The notes beneath the pieces were generated by a model. It saw only the letters and a list, made by a program, of their open reading frames with translations, searched no databases and was not told the DNA's origin. From contig JAFDAE010000092.1 of the NCBI GenBank assembly GCA_019314005.1, positions 1 to 10,066 on the forward strand: a DNA stretch of 10,066 bases, in the 5' to 3' direction. The DNA is from Deltaproteobacteria bacterium. GTDB lineage: Bacteria; Desulfobacterota; Desulfobacteria; C00003060; C00003106. Positions 1 through 6,484 of the stretch are shown one piece after another; the stretch's first letter is position 1; every line of letters starts with the position of its first letter. A program made the position numbers and the translations under genes.

Positions 1-634
1 AGATATGGCAAAACTCGACTCTGGCGCTACAGACCCTGTGAAACAGAACAGAGTGGCACGTGCGCTCGGGCTGAACGCTATCTTGACCGGCACACTTCTG
101 GATATAACGATCGCTGAGACAAAGGAAGATGTATCGGTAATTGAAGATACCTTACCTGCTGCGTTTCTTGACCTTGAGGTCAACCTTTATGACGTTGAAA
201 CAAACGCAGTCCTGTTAAGCGAATTTGTAAAAGCAACGGTCAATATATCGGATTTGGACCGGACGATTCCGAGTGATCATCAGGGCTACGATTCGCGTAT
301 CGCAAAAAAATTGTTGCAGGCGGCTGCATTTCAACTGATAAACAAGATCTGTACAGTAATGGAAGAAGAACCCTGGAAGGGCTATGTTATATCTTGTGAA
401 AATAGTGTGGAGATCTCTGCCGGATCAGACGTCGGCTTGCGCAAGGGTGATGTTTTGGAGGTTTTTGGCTGTGAAAGACCGATTGAAGGAAATGTAGGCA
501 AGTGCTACCTGATTTCAGGGGCGAAGGTTGGAGAGATCAAGATAGAAAAACTATTTCAGCATACGGCAGTTGCAGAGGTCATTTCAGGCGTTGACTTGGA
601 CAAGAGTAATTGCGTAAAACTGAAATCGGAATAA
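1..634 (+). CDS. Envelope-type protein with FlgT-C-like C-terminal region (5' partial)
   Basis: The reading frame is already open at the left edge (codon GAT at 2-4 precedes the first visible ATG at 5), so this is the C-terminal 210 or so residues of a longer protein. Near the visible N-terminus the stretch ALGLNAILTGTLLDI has the look of the CsgG/TolB-N/FlgO-like fold found in periplasmic or outer-membrane-associated proteins. Roughly the last 85 residues (from EEPWKGYVI) carry the pattern 'G-V-x-valine-rich strand, aGSdvGLrkGD.lev, ..iGei.i..., sAevisG' typical of FlgT C-terminal-like domains. Any signal peptide or lipobox would lie outside the window. No flagellar genes are adjacent, so a flagellar role is not supported by context. 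The gene ends 19 bases before the stop of the convergent cyclase gene. Function is inferred from fold resemblance only. Confidence 0.6.
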   Translation, partial: DMAKLDSGATDPVKQNRVARALGLNAILTGTLLDITIAETKEDVSVIEDTLPAAFLDLEVNLYDVETNAVLLSEFVKATVNISDLDRTIPSDHQGYDSRIAKKLLQAAAFQLINKICTVMEEEPWKGYVISCENSVEISAGSDVGLRKGDVLEVFGCERPIEGNVGKCYLISGAKVGEIKIEKLFQHTAVAEVISGVDLDKSNCVKLKSE

Positions 635-636
635 GG

Positions 637-667
637 ATTGAGCAATTCCTAAATCACTCAATTTTTA
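637..667 (+). terminator. Weak hairpin plus T-run between convergent genes
   Basis: ATTGAG (637-642) can pair with CTCAAT (657-662) around a 14-base loop, and the stem can be lengthened outward by two G-U and two A-T pairs. A run of five T follows (662-666). The structure sits directly after the stop of the first gene and overlaps the stop codon of the minus-strand cyclase gene. The position suits a rho-independent terminator for the plus-strand gene, but the stem is AT-rich and the loop is long. Confidence 0.35.
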
Positions 668-1649
668 CTCTGTAAATCGGTATAGGGTCTTCTATCCCTT
701 TAATAAATATCGGTTCCAGTGGTTCTGCCGGAACACTTCCTTTTATTTCTTGATATGTTGACTCACTGATCAATATTTCTTTGTTTCCCGCCAACTTTTC
801 TAAACGGGACGCAATATTGACAGGAGTTCCGATTGCCGTGTACTCCTTTTTTCTCAACGATCCGAAAATACCGGTTACCACCTCTCCTGTACAAATTCCA
901 ATTCCCATGTTCAGTTCGATTCCTGTGCCAAAAGCGAGCTTAGCGTTGTGCTCCTGTATAGCCTTTTGCATAGCAATGGCTGCTTCGACAGCGCGGACGG
1001 GATCGTCATTGCGTGTCACCGGAGCCCCATAGATTATCATAATACTGTCCCCGATGTGCTTGTCCACTGTTCCGTTATATTGAAAAGCGATCTCCCCGAG
1101 AGGGCTAAAGTAGTGTTCATTTAAGTATTGTGCAAGAGTATCCGGAGGGATATTTTGGGAGATGCTTGTAAATCCACGGATGTCGGTAAACAGAATTGTA
1201 GCCTGTTGTTTTTTGGGCTGAAGAGGATTCCGGATATTTTTGATTTTTTCATATATCTCAATCGGGACAAATTGTTGCAATCGCTTTTTTAGTGCGATCT
1301 CTCTGATTTTTAATCGCAGCTCCATGTTGTCAAAGGGTTTGGTCAAAAAACCATCAATCCCTTCATTTGTGGCCCGGATAGCCGATTCAAGGGTGGCGTA
1401 ACCGGTCAGCAATATGCGGGTAATTTCGGGATTCATCTTTGCGATCTGACAGAGTGTCTCCATCCCGTCCCTGCCCGGCATCTTGTAATCAGAAATAACA
1501 ATGTCAATTTCCGGCATATGTTTTTCAAAAAGCGCGAGGCCTTCATCTCCATCTTTTGCAAGAAGGATATTGTATTCTTCGTGTCTCAATGCCCTCGTAA
1601 TGGAACGGCGGATCCCTTCTTCATCATCTATAAAGAGCATGCCATTCAT
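654..1649 (-). CDS. Response regulator fused to class III adenylate/guanylate cyclase
   Basis: A 331-residue cytoplasmic signalling protein. Residues 1-120 are a CheY-like receiver: acidic pair D8-D9, phosphoacceptor D54 (SDYKMPG), T82 and K104 (TKPF). After a short linker, residues 150-330 form a class III cyclase domain. Metal-binding aspartates are D156 (FTDIRGFT) and D201 (HIGDS). K197 is the purine-recognising lysine, T275 occupies the second base-recognition position, and N278 and R282 are the transition-state residues (VNIASRLE). All catalytic positions are present, so an active enzyme is expected. Lys with Thr is a known adenylate-cyclase variant, so cAMP is the likelier product. The start is supported by AAGGAG seven bases upstream, and the ATG overlaps the dusB stop as ATGA. 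A histidine kinase partner is not seen. Phosphorylation of D54 presumably controls cyclase activity. Confidence 0.92.
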   Translation of the reverse strand: MNGMLFIDDEEGIRRSITRALRHEEYNILLAKDGDEGLALFEKHMPEIDIVISDYKMPGRDGMETLCQIAKMNPEITRILLTGYATLESAIRATNEGIDGFLTKPFDNMELRLKIREIALKKRLQQFVPIEIYEKIKNIRNPLQPKKQQATILFTDIRGFTSISQNIPPDTLAQYLNEHYFSPLGEIAFQYNGTVDKHIGDSIMIIYGAPVTRNDDPVRAVEAAIAMQKAIQEHNAKLAFGTGIELNMGIGICTGEVVTGIFGSLRKKEYTAIGTPVNIASRLEKLAGNKEILISESTYQEIKGSVPAEPLEPIFIKGIEDPIPIYRVKIE

Positions 1650-2611
1650 GCTGATACTCCTTCAAAATAACCGCACACAACATCTGCGGCTTCTTGTTTT
1701 GTTGTCGCCCGCACCACCTTTTCCCTAAATCGACTGCAATGGGGAAGAGACTTGACATACTTGGGCAGTATACCCCGCAATATTAATGCGGCATGGTATT
1801 CTCCCCAGTATTCCACGGCATAATCAATATGCTCCAGTATCATTTTTTTGCGCATATCGAGCGTTATTGGTGAAGGTGTCCTGCCTTCCAGAAGCTCTAA
1901 AGACTGTTGGAACAACCAGGGGTTTCCTATAGCGCATCTTCCGATCATTACCCCATCGCAGCCTGTCTCTGAAAGCATTTTCAAGACATCGTGGGGTGTC
2001 GTTACGTCTCCGTTCCCTATGATGGGAATAGCCGATTTCTCCTTGATGCGGTTGATGAGGGACCAATCAGAAATGCCGCCGAACTTTTGGGCGACCGTCC
2101 TGGGATGTATGGTTATTGCATCAACGCCGCATTCCTCGGCGATTTGTGCAAGGGTGAAGGCTTCCTCTCCAGAGGAGGCCCAGCCGGTGCGAATCTTTAT
2201 GGTCAGGGGGATTGAAATAGCCTTTCGTACTTCTACCAAAAGTCGGTGTGAGAGATGTATATCCCGCATGAGCGCCGCCCCCGAGCCATTTTTAAGGACC
2301 TTTTTAGCGGGGCACCCAAAGTTGATGTCGATAATATCCGCCCCCATTTCTGTTGCGATAACAGCAGCATCTGCCATGGTCTTTGGATCTGAGCCAAAGA
2401 GTTGCACGGAAAGGGGGCGTTCTGACGGGGTGCTTTCAAGGAAGGCTTCAGTCTTTTTACTATGCCGAACAAGACCGGTTGCGCTGATCATTTCAGTGGT
2501 GACGAGAGCGCATCCCATCCCTTTGACAATTCGCCGGAAAGGGAGATTGGTAATCCCTGCCATCGGGGCCATAATAAGGGGGTTGTTGAGCAGAAGACTT
2601 CCTATTTTCAT
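1646..2611 (-). CDS. dusB: tRNA-dihydrouridine synthase, DusB/NifR3 family
   Basis: An FMN-dependent TIM-barrel enzyme that reduces uridine to dihydrouridine in tRNA. The protein starting at 2611 is 321 residues, the usual DusB size. Visible motifs in order: FMN-loop MAPMAGITNLPFRR (14-27), VQLFGSD (69-75), DIIDINFGCPAKK with catalytic C100, TIKIRTGW, TIHPRT, IIGNGDV and GVMIGRCAIGNPW. A longer reading frame opens 27 codons upstream (Met at 2692), but the start at 2611 is preferred. It begins exactly at the conserved N-terminus (MKIGSLLLNNPLIMAPMAG), and its ATG overlaps the stop of the upstream HNH gene as ATGA, the same coupling seen at its 3' end with the cyclase gene. Middle gene of a three-gene minus-strand operon. 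Confidence 0.95.
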   Translation of the reverse strand: MKIGSLLLNNPLIMAPMAGITNLPFRRIVKGMGCALVTTEMISATGLVRHSKKTEAFLESTPSERPLSVQLFGSDPKTMADAAVIATEMGADIIDINFGCPAKKVLKNGSGAALMRDIHLSHRLLVEVRKAISIPLTIKIRTGWASSGEEAFTLAQIAEECGVDAITIHPRTVAQKFGGISDWSLINRIKEKSAIPIIGNGDVTTPHDVLKMLSETGCDGVMIGRCAIGNPWLFQQSLELLEGRTPSPITLDMRKKMILEHIDYAVEYWGEYHAALILRGILPKYVKSLPHCSRFREKVVRATTKQEAADVVCGYFEGVSA

Positions 2612-2937
2612 GGTTTGTATTTCTCTTCGGAAATAGAGGCCAGGTATTCTTCCCATTCTATAGGAAGGAGGTATTTCTTCTTTGTGTTGCACTCCTTACA
2701 GGCAGGCACTACATTTCCTTTTGTAGATTTTCCTCCTCTTACAATCGGAACAACATGGTCCATGGTGAGTTCATTCGCGGCAACATGCCGGTTGCAGTAG
2801 TAGCAGACTCCCTTGGCACATCGCCGTTTCCACCATTCTGATTGGCGCAGTTCGCGGGCCTTTTGCCGCTCCCTCCCTATATGGGCATCATCACAGAGAA
2901 TTGTAAAAGGTTCAGGAGATCGTTTATTCCTTTTCAT
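2608..2937 (-). CDS. Small HNH endonuclease family protein
   Basis: A 109-residue protein with a complete zinc-type HNH module: CYYC (C45, C48), the DH pair D60-H61 in TMDHVVPIVRGG, N75 (KGNVVPAC) and the second zinc pair C80/C83 in CKECN with N84. This is the stand-alone short HNH type common in bacterial genomes, whose natural substrates are mostly unknown. The N-terminal 40 residues are very basic (KRNKRS, RERQKARELRQ, WWKRR), as expected for a nucleic-acid binder. The start has AAGG seven bases upstream. It is the first gene of the operon with dusB and the cyclase gene, and its TGA overlaps the dusB ATG. No intron, intein, restriction or phage context is seen, so a housekeeping or repair-like role is as plausible as a mobile origin. 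Confidence 0.85.
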   Translation of the reverse strand: MKRNKRSPEPFTILCDDAHIGRERQKARELRQSEWWKRRCAKGVCYYCNRHVAANELTMDHVVPIVRGGKSTKGNVVPACKECNTKKKYLLPIEWEEYLASISEEKYKP

Positions 2938-3009
2938 GCTGATACCTTAATAGAATGCAGGGGCTATTTCAAGGCAAAAGGTTGCTTGTTTGCTTCACTT
3001 CAGTGGATG

Positions 3010-3038
3010 TTGAAAAAAGCCCAAATTTAGCGTATAGT
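3010..3038 (+). promoter_or_regulatory. Sigma70-like promoter for the SRPBCC lipoprotein gene
   Basis: TTGAAA (3010-3015) and TATAGT (3033-3038) are separated by an optimal 17 bases. The element lies in the divergent spacer, about 60 bases upstream of the lipoprotein start at 3100. No equally good promoter was found on the minus strand for the divergent HNH-dusB-cyclase operon. Confidence 0.55.
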
Positions 3039-3052
3039 TTAATATCTATTAA
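3039..3052. promoter_or_regulatory. 14-bp palindrome at the predicted transcription start (operator candidate)
   Basis: TTAATA (3039-3044), a 2-base centre, then TATTAA (3047-3052) form a near-perfect dyad. It begins at the base after the -10 hexamer and therefore covers the predicted transcription start. A bound repressor here would block the lipoprotein promoter. The sequence is AT-rich, so chance is possible. Confidence 0.3.
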
Positions 3053-3099
3053 GCCGCACCGATCTTACCCCGCTGTACCTCATTAAAATGGGAGGTTTC

Positions 3100-4386
3100 A
3101 TGAAAGCAAAAATATTTTTCTTGTTTGTTCTATTGACCCTGTCGGCATGCGCTACCCTTCCTTCAAGCGTTGAAGATCTAACTCCTCCTGAAGAATTAGG
3201 CAACATCGCTGTACTCTCCGCATTAGGCGACAAGCTGAATATAAACTACGTAGGAGCGACAATTTTCGGCAACAGGCATAACGCCGCGGACGTTTCTGAA
3301 TGGGATATAGATAATTTTGTAGTCAAAAAAGCAGAAGGGTACTTAAAAGAAAGCGGCTACATTGTAAAACGAATATCCTATGAAAAATCGCTACTTTTAA
3401 AAGCATATGACATCAAAGAGCCTGTTTACGGTACATATTCCAAATATGTCAAAGATTACCTGTCCAAATTAGCGGAAGACGAGGGAGTTGATACATTTTT
3501 AGTAATATACAGTACCCATCAAGAAGACTACGTTGGGCATAGCGAGGAACGTCTCCGGGGTTACGGTTTGTATCAACGCTTCTCTATGTTAAGCGCCCCA
3601 ACTACGGCTCTCTATAGCAATTTACGCTTTGAACTTATTAAACCCAAGCCCTTCAGAAAAGTAACGGTGAAGAAGAGCTTCGATTTCGAATTCGTAGCCC
3701 CCGAATATTTTGAAGAGAGCTACAAGGACCAGGTCAATGAAGGGACTTTGTTAACTATTAAAAATAAGGACGCGGCCGTATTAGCGAAAAAACTACGTCA
3801 CAGTTTAGATGGCGCGATCTCAAAAGGATTAAGCTTGGTCGGTTTAAAAATATGGGACCCAAATCTTGAGAAACAGGTACCGACGGCCACCGAGGCCGCC
3901 CGGATGACGGAATTCAAAGCCAGGCGAATAGTGAAGACGTACACCATGAACCTTACTTCCCCTCCTGAAAAGGTGTTTCCTCTATTGTGTCCGGCCCGGA
4001 AGTACGAATGGCTCGAGCATTGGAAATGTGACATGATATATTCGGATTCCGGTGTCGCTGAAAACAATTGTGTTTTTCAAACCGACTTTCCCCACCGCGG
4101 AGAAATGACTTGGGTCGTCACCCGATATGACGCTCCCCGCGCCATTGAATTCACAGTGTTCAGTTTCGATTTTTATGTTTTGAAAGTGGACATCAACTTG
4201 AAGCCGGATGGAAATGGCGGAACACACGCGAACTGGTCGCACACATTCACTGCCATAACGGAGCGGGGTAATAGATTCATTGCAAAATACACTGACGGTG
4301 ACCACCAGAAAAAGATGTCCCATTGGGAGCAATCCCTGGAGCGTTTCTGTAGAAGCGGAGAAATGCTCCGGAAAAACTTGGAGTGA
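3100..4386 (+). CDS. Lipoprotein with unknown N-terminal region and C-terminal SRPBCC-like domain
   Basis: A 428-residue predicted lipoprotein. Residues 1-17 are a lipoprotein signal peptide (KAK, hydrophobic core, lipobox LSAC, acylated C17). Residues 18 to about 270 match no family I recognise; they include a predicted alpha/beta stretch 'NIAVLSALGDKLNINYVG' and 'GVDTFLVIYST', in the style of uncharacterised Desulfobacterota lipoproteins. From about residue 277 (RRIVKTYTMNLTSPPEKVFPLL) to the end it reads like an SRPBCC/START-type ligand-binding domain: 'sPPEkVFPLLCPareyeWle.W', a central beta-rich part (WVVTRYD, IEFTVF, KVDINLKP) and a long C-terminal helix (KKMSHWEQSLERF). An in-frame ATG lies 12 bases earlier (3088), but GGGAGG at 3090-3095 overlaps it and is placed to serve the ATG at 3100. 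The ligand is unknown. It appears monocistronic. Confidence 0.75.
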   Translation: MKAKIFFLFVLLTLSACATLPSSVEDLTPPEELGNIAVLSALGDKLNINYVGATIFGNRHNAADVSEWDIDNFVVKKAEGYLKESGYIVKRISYEKSLLLKAYDIKEPVYGTYSKYVKDYLSKLAEDEGVDTFLVIYSTHQEDYVGHSEERLRGYGLYQRFSMLSAPTTALYSNLRFELIKPKPFRKVTVKKSFDFEFVAPEYFEESYKDQVNEGTLLTIKNKDAAVLAKKLRHSLDGAISKGLSLVGLKIWDPNLEKQVPTATEAARMTEFKARRIVKTYTMNLTSPPEKVFPLLCPARKYEWLEHWKCDMIYSDSGVAENNCVFQTDFPHRGEMTWVVTRYDAPRAIEFTVFSFDFYVLKVDINLKPDGNGGTHANWSHTFTAITERGNRFIAKYTDGDHQKKMSHWEQSLERFCRSGEMLRKNLE

Positions 4387-4406
4387 AAGGAAGTGGACCT
4401 TTTCAC
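4383..4406 (+). terminator. Hairpin at the 3' end of the SRPBCC lipoprotein gene
   Basis: GTGAAAGG (4383-4390) pairs with CCTTTTCAC (4398-4406) with one bulged T and a 7-base loop, overlapping the TGA stop. A second small dyad (ATTTGG 4411-4416 with CCAAAT 4427-4432) follows. Neither is followed by a clear T-run, so termination is uncertain; they may instead stabilise the 3' end of the mRNA. Confidence 0.3.
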
Positions 4407-4455
4407 ATATATTTGGTAAATAGATGCCAAATGGTGTTTAAAAAGAGATCTTGGG

Positions 4456-4528
4456 GTAACAGGTTTGCGTGTTAGGAGTCACGGGGTTTCAACAGGTAAC
4501 TCACAACTCGTAACACGCAACCCGTAAC
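4456..4528. repeat. Long imperfect inverted repeat with GTAAC motifs
   Basis: TTGCGTGTTA (4465-4474) is perfectly complemented by TAACACGCAA (4511-4520). Beyond one G-G mismatch the stem continues inward with GAGT (4476-4479) to ACTC (4506-4509). Outside the core, the flanks resemble each other imperfectly (GTAACAGGT against ACCCGTAAC-type sequence), giving arms of about 22 bases around a 26-base loop. GTAAC recurs at 4456, 4496, 4510 (as CGTAAC) and 4524. The pattern resembles intergenic REP/MITE-like palindromic repeats found in many copies in some genomes, but only one copy is visible here. Its right end is 20 bases from the solute-binding protein start. Confidence 0.6.
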
Positions 4529-4547
4529 TTCCCTTGCTTTAGAACCT

Positions 4548-6182
4548 ATGTCTAAAAACATTTTCTTGAACGCTATGACAACCCTGCTTAGACATTTGAC
4601 TTCGCTCCTACTCTGTATTTGTCTTGTATGCCCTCTTGCGTCCTGTAAAAAATCTGACGTCACTTCTGCCACTAAAATCCCGCAGAATGAAAACATCCTC
4701 CGGTATGATGTCAACGCCCCTTTTACCTCTTTGAATCCCAGAGAGGTAAAAGCTTCTGGCTCAAACCATATCTTCCCCTTGCTCTACAGTTTTCTTTTTG
4801 TACCAGGCCCGAACGGAGAACTCGAACCGGACCTGGCGACAAAGTGGGCATATGATGCCCAAACTTACACATGGATAATCCATCTCAGAGGAGACGCCCT
4901 GTTTCACAACAAGCAGAGGGTTACTTCAAGAGATGTAGAGTATTCGCTGGAGAATTGGTTGACGACTTACTCCCCCTCCCTTTCTTCTCTGATAGAACGA
5001 ACTTTTATTTTATCAGATACCATCCTAAGCATTCGTCTTAGGAGAAACGACCCTGACTTCCCTACAAAAATCTGGGACCTTGCAATCATCCCCAAGTCCA
5101 ATGGAGAAAAGATTGACTATTACGATAACTCCATTGGCTCAGGGCCCTTCAAATTCGCCTATAGAAAAGGTGAGAAGGAGGTCGCTCTGGTGGCAAATGG
5201 AAATTATTATAGTGGCCGGCCCTCTCTGGATGGCGTTGTTTTCTATTACCAACCACACAAAGAAAAGGCATGGACAAGGCTACTTACAGGAGAGACTGAT
5301 CTCATACAAGAAATCTCGCCGAAAAATTACGAGATTATGAAGCAGTATAAAGACAGATACTATTTTGATCAGTACACCCTGCCTCATTACACCATACTTC
5401 TTTACAATACAACCGACCCCCTTTTTTCTGATTTGAGGGTTCGACGAGCCCTTTCCTATGCGATCGACAAGGAGTACATCGTAAAAGATATCCTAGGAGG
5501 CTCTGGAGTTGTTGCTGCTGGGCCGATGGGAGTTGGCTCTCCACTTCACAACCCCAAGGTAAAACCCATCCCGTACGATCCAGGGAAGGGGATTATGTTG
5601 CTCAATGAAGCGGGGTGGTTCTATGATAAATCGGCGCGTTGTCTTATTAAGGATAAAGAGTTTTTTGAATTTACTATCTTGCTTTTTGAAGAATATCAAA
5701 TTGAAAAGAAAATTGCTCAATACATCAAGCTTTGTCTTAATGATATCGGGATCAAGGTGCGCTTGCGGCTCCTTCCTTCCAAGGAGCTTACGCAAAGATA
5801 CCGTAGAAACAATGAGTTTCAGGCTGTGATAACAGAGTTCACAGGAGCTCATAACGATCCTGAATACTTGGCGGAACTATGGTCGACTTATCGTGGGGAC
5901 AAGTCAAGAGCTGGGTGTTTCGCCCATTCAAAGGTTACCCTCCTTATGCACGAAGCGCTTAAGGAGAAAAACCCCTTAAGGCAAAAAGACCTGTTCCATA
6001 AAATGGACGCGCTGATCACATCGCTCCAGCCCGGCACCTTTTTGTTCCAAAAGTCAGCTATAGATATTATGACGAAAAGGTTCGCCTTGCCTTTCCCCTT
6101 TACTCTCGACCATCAGGGGATTTACCGCCTCAAGCATGCCTCGCTTAACAAGAATTATCTCGTCGCCGGGGCCTCATGGTGA
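4548..6182 (+). CDS. Family 5 extracellular solute-binding lipoprotein (peptide/nickel type)
   Basis: A 544-residue periplasmic binding component of the DppA/OppA/NikA type (SBP_bac_5), expected to be anchored by lipidation. The signal peptide is residues 1-32 with lipobox LASC and acylated C33. The mature protein has the family hallmarks: DVNAPFTSLNP (54-64), LEPDLATKW (92-100), then TWIIHLRGDALFHN (108-121) and VTSRDVEYSLENW (125-137). The second lobe has DLRVRRALSYAIDK (295-308). Full length for the family. There is no convincing Shine-Dalgarno before the ATG at 4548 or before the alternative in-frame ATG at 4575, which would still leave a usable signal peptide. No ABC permease or ATPase gene is adjacent, so it either serves a transporter encoded elsewhere or feeds a sensor. 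Substrate cannot be named from sequence. Confidence 0.9.
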   Translation: MSKNIFLNAMTTLLRHLTSLLLCICLVCPLASCKKSDVTSATKIPQNENILRYDVNAPFTSLNPREVKASGSNHIFPLLYSFLFVPGPNGELEPDLATKWAYDAQTYTWIIHLRGDALFHNKQRVTSRDVEYSLENWLTTYSPSLSSLIERTFILSDTILSIRLRRNDPDFPTKIWDLAIIPKSNGEKIDYYDNSIGSGPFKFAYRKGEKEVALVANGNYYSGRPSLDGVVFYYQPHKEKAWTRLLTGETDLIQEISPKNYEIMKQYKDRYYFDQYTLPHYTILLYNTTDPLFSDLRVRRALSYAIDKEYIVKDILGGSGVVAAGPMGVGSPLHNPKVKPIPYDPGKGIMLLNEAGWFYDKSARCLIKDKEFFEFTILLFEEYQIEKKIAQYIKLCLNDIGIKVRLRLLPSKELTQRYRRNNEFQAVITEFTGAHNDPEYLAELWSTYRGDKSRAGCFAHSKVTLLMHEALKEKNPLRQKDLFHKMDALITSLQPGTFLFQKSAIDIMTKRFALPFPFTLDHQGIYRLKHASLNKNYLVAGASW

Positions 6183-6265
6183 GTAAAAGTCAAATCTTGT
6201 TGCTCAAGAGTGTTTGTCGTTCGTTCCGTAATATCTTTGTGCCTGATAACAATAACATATACTAA
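6176..6265 (+). other. 29-codon stub ORF overlapping the solute-binding protein stop (possible gene remnant)
   Basis: An ATG at 6176 overlaps the TGA of the preceding gene (ATGGTGA), the arrangement typical of translational coupling. It reads MVSKSQILLLKSVCRSFRN and ten more residues to TAA at 6263-6265. A start of the type 'basic residues, LLLKSV, RSFRNIF' recalls the cytoplasmic N-terminus of membrane sensor proteins just before their first membrane helix, but no helix follows. It may be the stub of a deleted downstream gene, or simply chance. The stop overlaps the -10 of the putative promoter for the peptide cassette. Confidence 0.25.
6236..6263 (+). promoter_or_regulatory. Candidate promoter of the peptide-maturase cassette
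   Basis: TATACT at 6258-6263 is a strong -10 match. The -35 region about 16-17 bases upstream (TTTGTG at 6236-6241) is poor, so an activator or an alternative spacing may be involved. Transcription would begin near 6270, giving a leader of about 90 bases before the precursor start. Confidence 0.35.
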
Positions 6266-6305
6266 ACTCCTAGAGAACAATTGCTGATTACTGAATTACA
6301 GGTCA

Positions 6306-6320
6306 TGCCCGAAGCGGGCA
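6306..6320 (+). promoter_or_regulatory. Leader hairpin upstream of the precursor peptide
   Basis: TGCCCG (6306-6311), loop AAG, CGGGCA (6315-6320) form a perfect 6-bp GC-rich hairpin. With one bulged A the outer bases CA/TG extend it. It lies in the untranslated leader about 40 bases before the precursor start, with no T-run behind it. It may protect or regulate the leader; I see no known riboswitch consensus around it. Confidence 0.35.
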
Positions 6321-6359
6321 ATGGTATAAGTAACATCTTTCAAGAAAGGGGGGATGAAG

Positions 6360-6467
6360 ATGAAGAAAAAAGAAAAGACGAAACTGATTGTTGTCAAAAA
6401 GGGCACGTACAAAGTCAGAAGTTCGGTCATGCAGTGCTGCAAAAATGCACCATCCAGCCGCAATTAG
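6360..6467 (+). CDS. RiPP precursor peptide for the adjacent radical SAM maturase (CbpA-like)
   Basis: A 35-residue peptide too short for routine gene calling. The first half is strongly basic (MKKKEKTKLIVVKKGTYK) and would be the leader. The second half (VRSSVMQCCKNAPSSRN) carries the only cysteines, C26-C27, followed by small and polar residues, as expected of a radical-SAM-modified core. The start at 6360 is chosen over the in-frame ATG at 6354 because the Shine-Dalgarno AAAGGGGGG (6345-6353) abuts the earlier ATG but sits six bases from the later one. It is followed by a stable hairpin and a SPASM-type maturase 65 bases downstream. From memory it resembles the modified peptide precursor family called CbpA; that name is not verified. 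The modification, final product and role are unknown, and no transporter or protease is near. Confidence 0.7.
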   Translation: MKKKEKTKLIVVKKGTYKVRSSVMQCCKNAPSSRN

Positions 6468-6484
6468 CTCACCCACCAATTTCT

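Noticed and set aside
1650..1665. Shared start context (TATCAGCATGAA) of the HNH and cyclase genes as a regulatory repeat
   Set aside because: The match is only about a dozen bases including the start codon and part of it is coding in dusB; chance is sufficient.
1848..2636. Long plus-strand open frame opposite dusB
   Set aside because: It is the antisense reading of the dusB coding sequence, with no ribosome-binding site and no recognisable domain.
1646..2692. Extended 348-residue version of DusB starting at 2692
   Set aside because: The extra 27 residues are unlike DusB N-termini and lie inside the HNH gene. The ATG at 2611 overlaps the HNH stop and matches the family start.
2608..2937. 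HNH gene as part of a homing intron, restriction system or phage
   Set aside because: No group I/II intron features, methyltransferase, terminase or integrase is nearby, and the gene is coupled into an operon with a housekeeping gene.
6266..6353. Cobalamin or other riboswitch in the peptide leader
   Set aside because: I looked for a B12-box-like or other familiar aptamer core and found only a simple hairpin.
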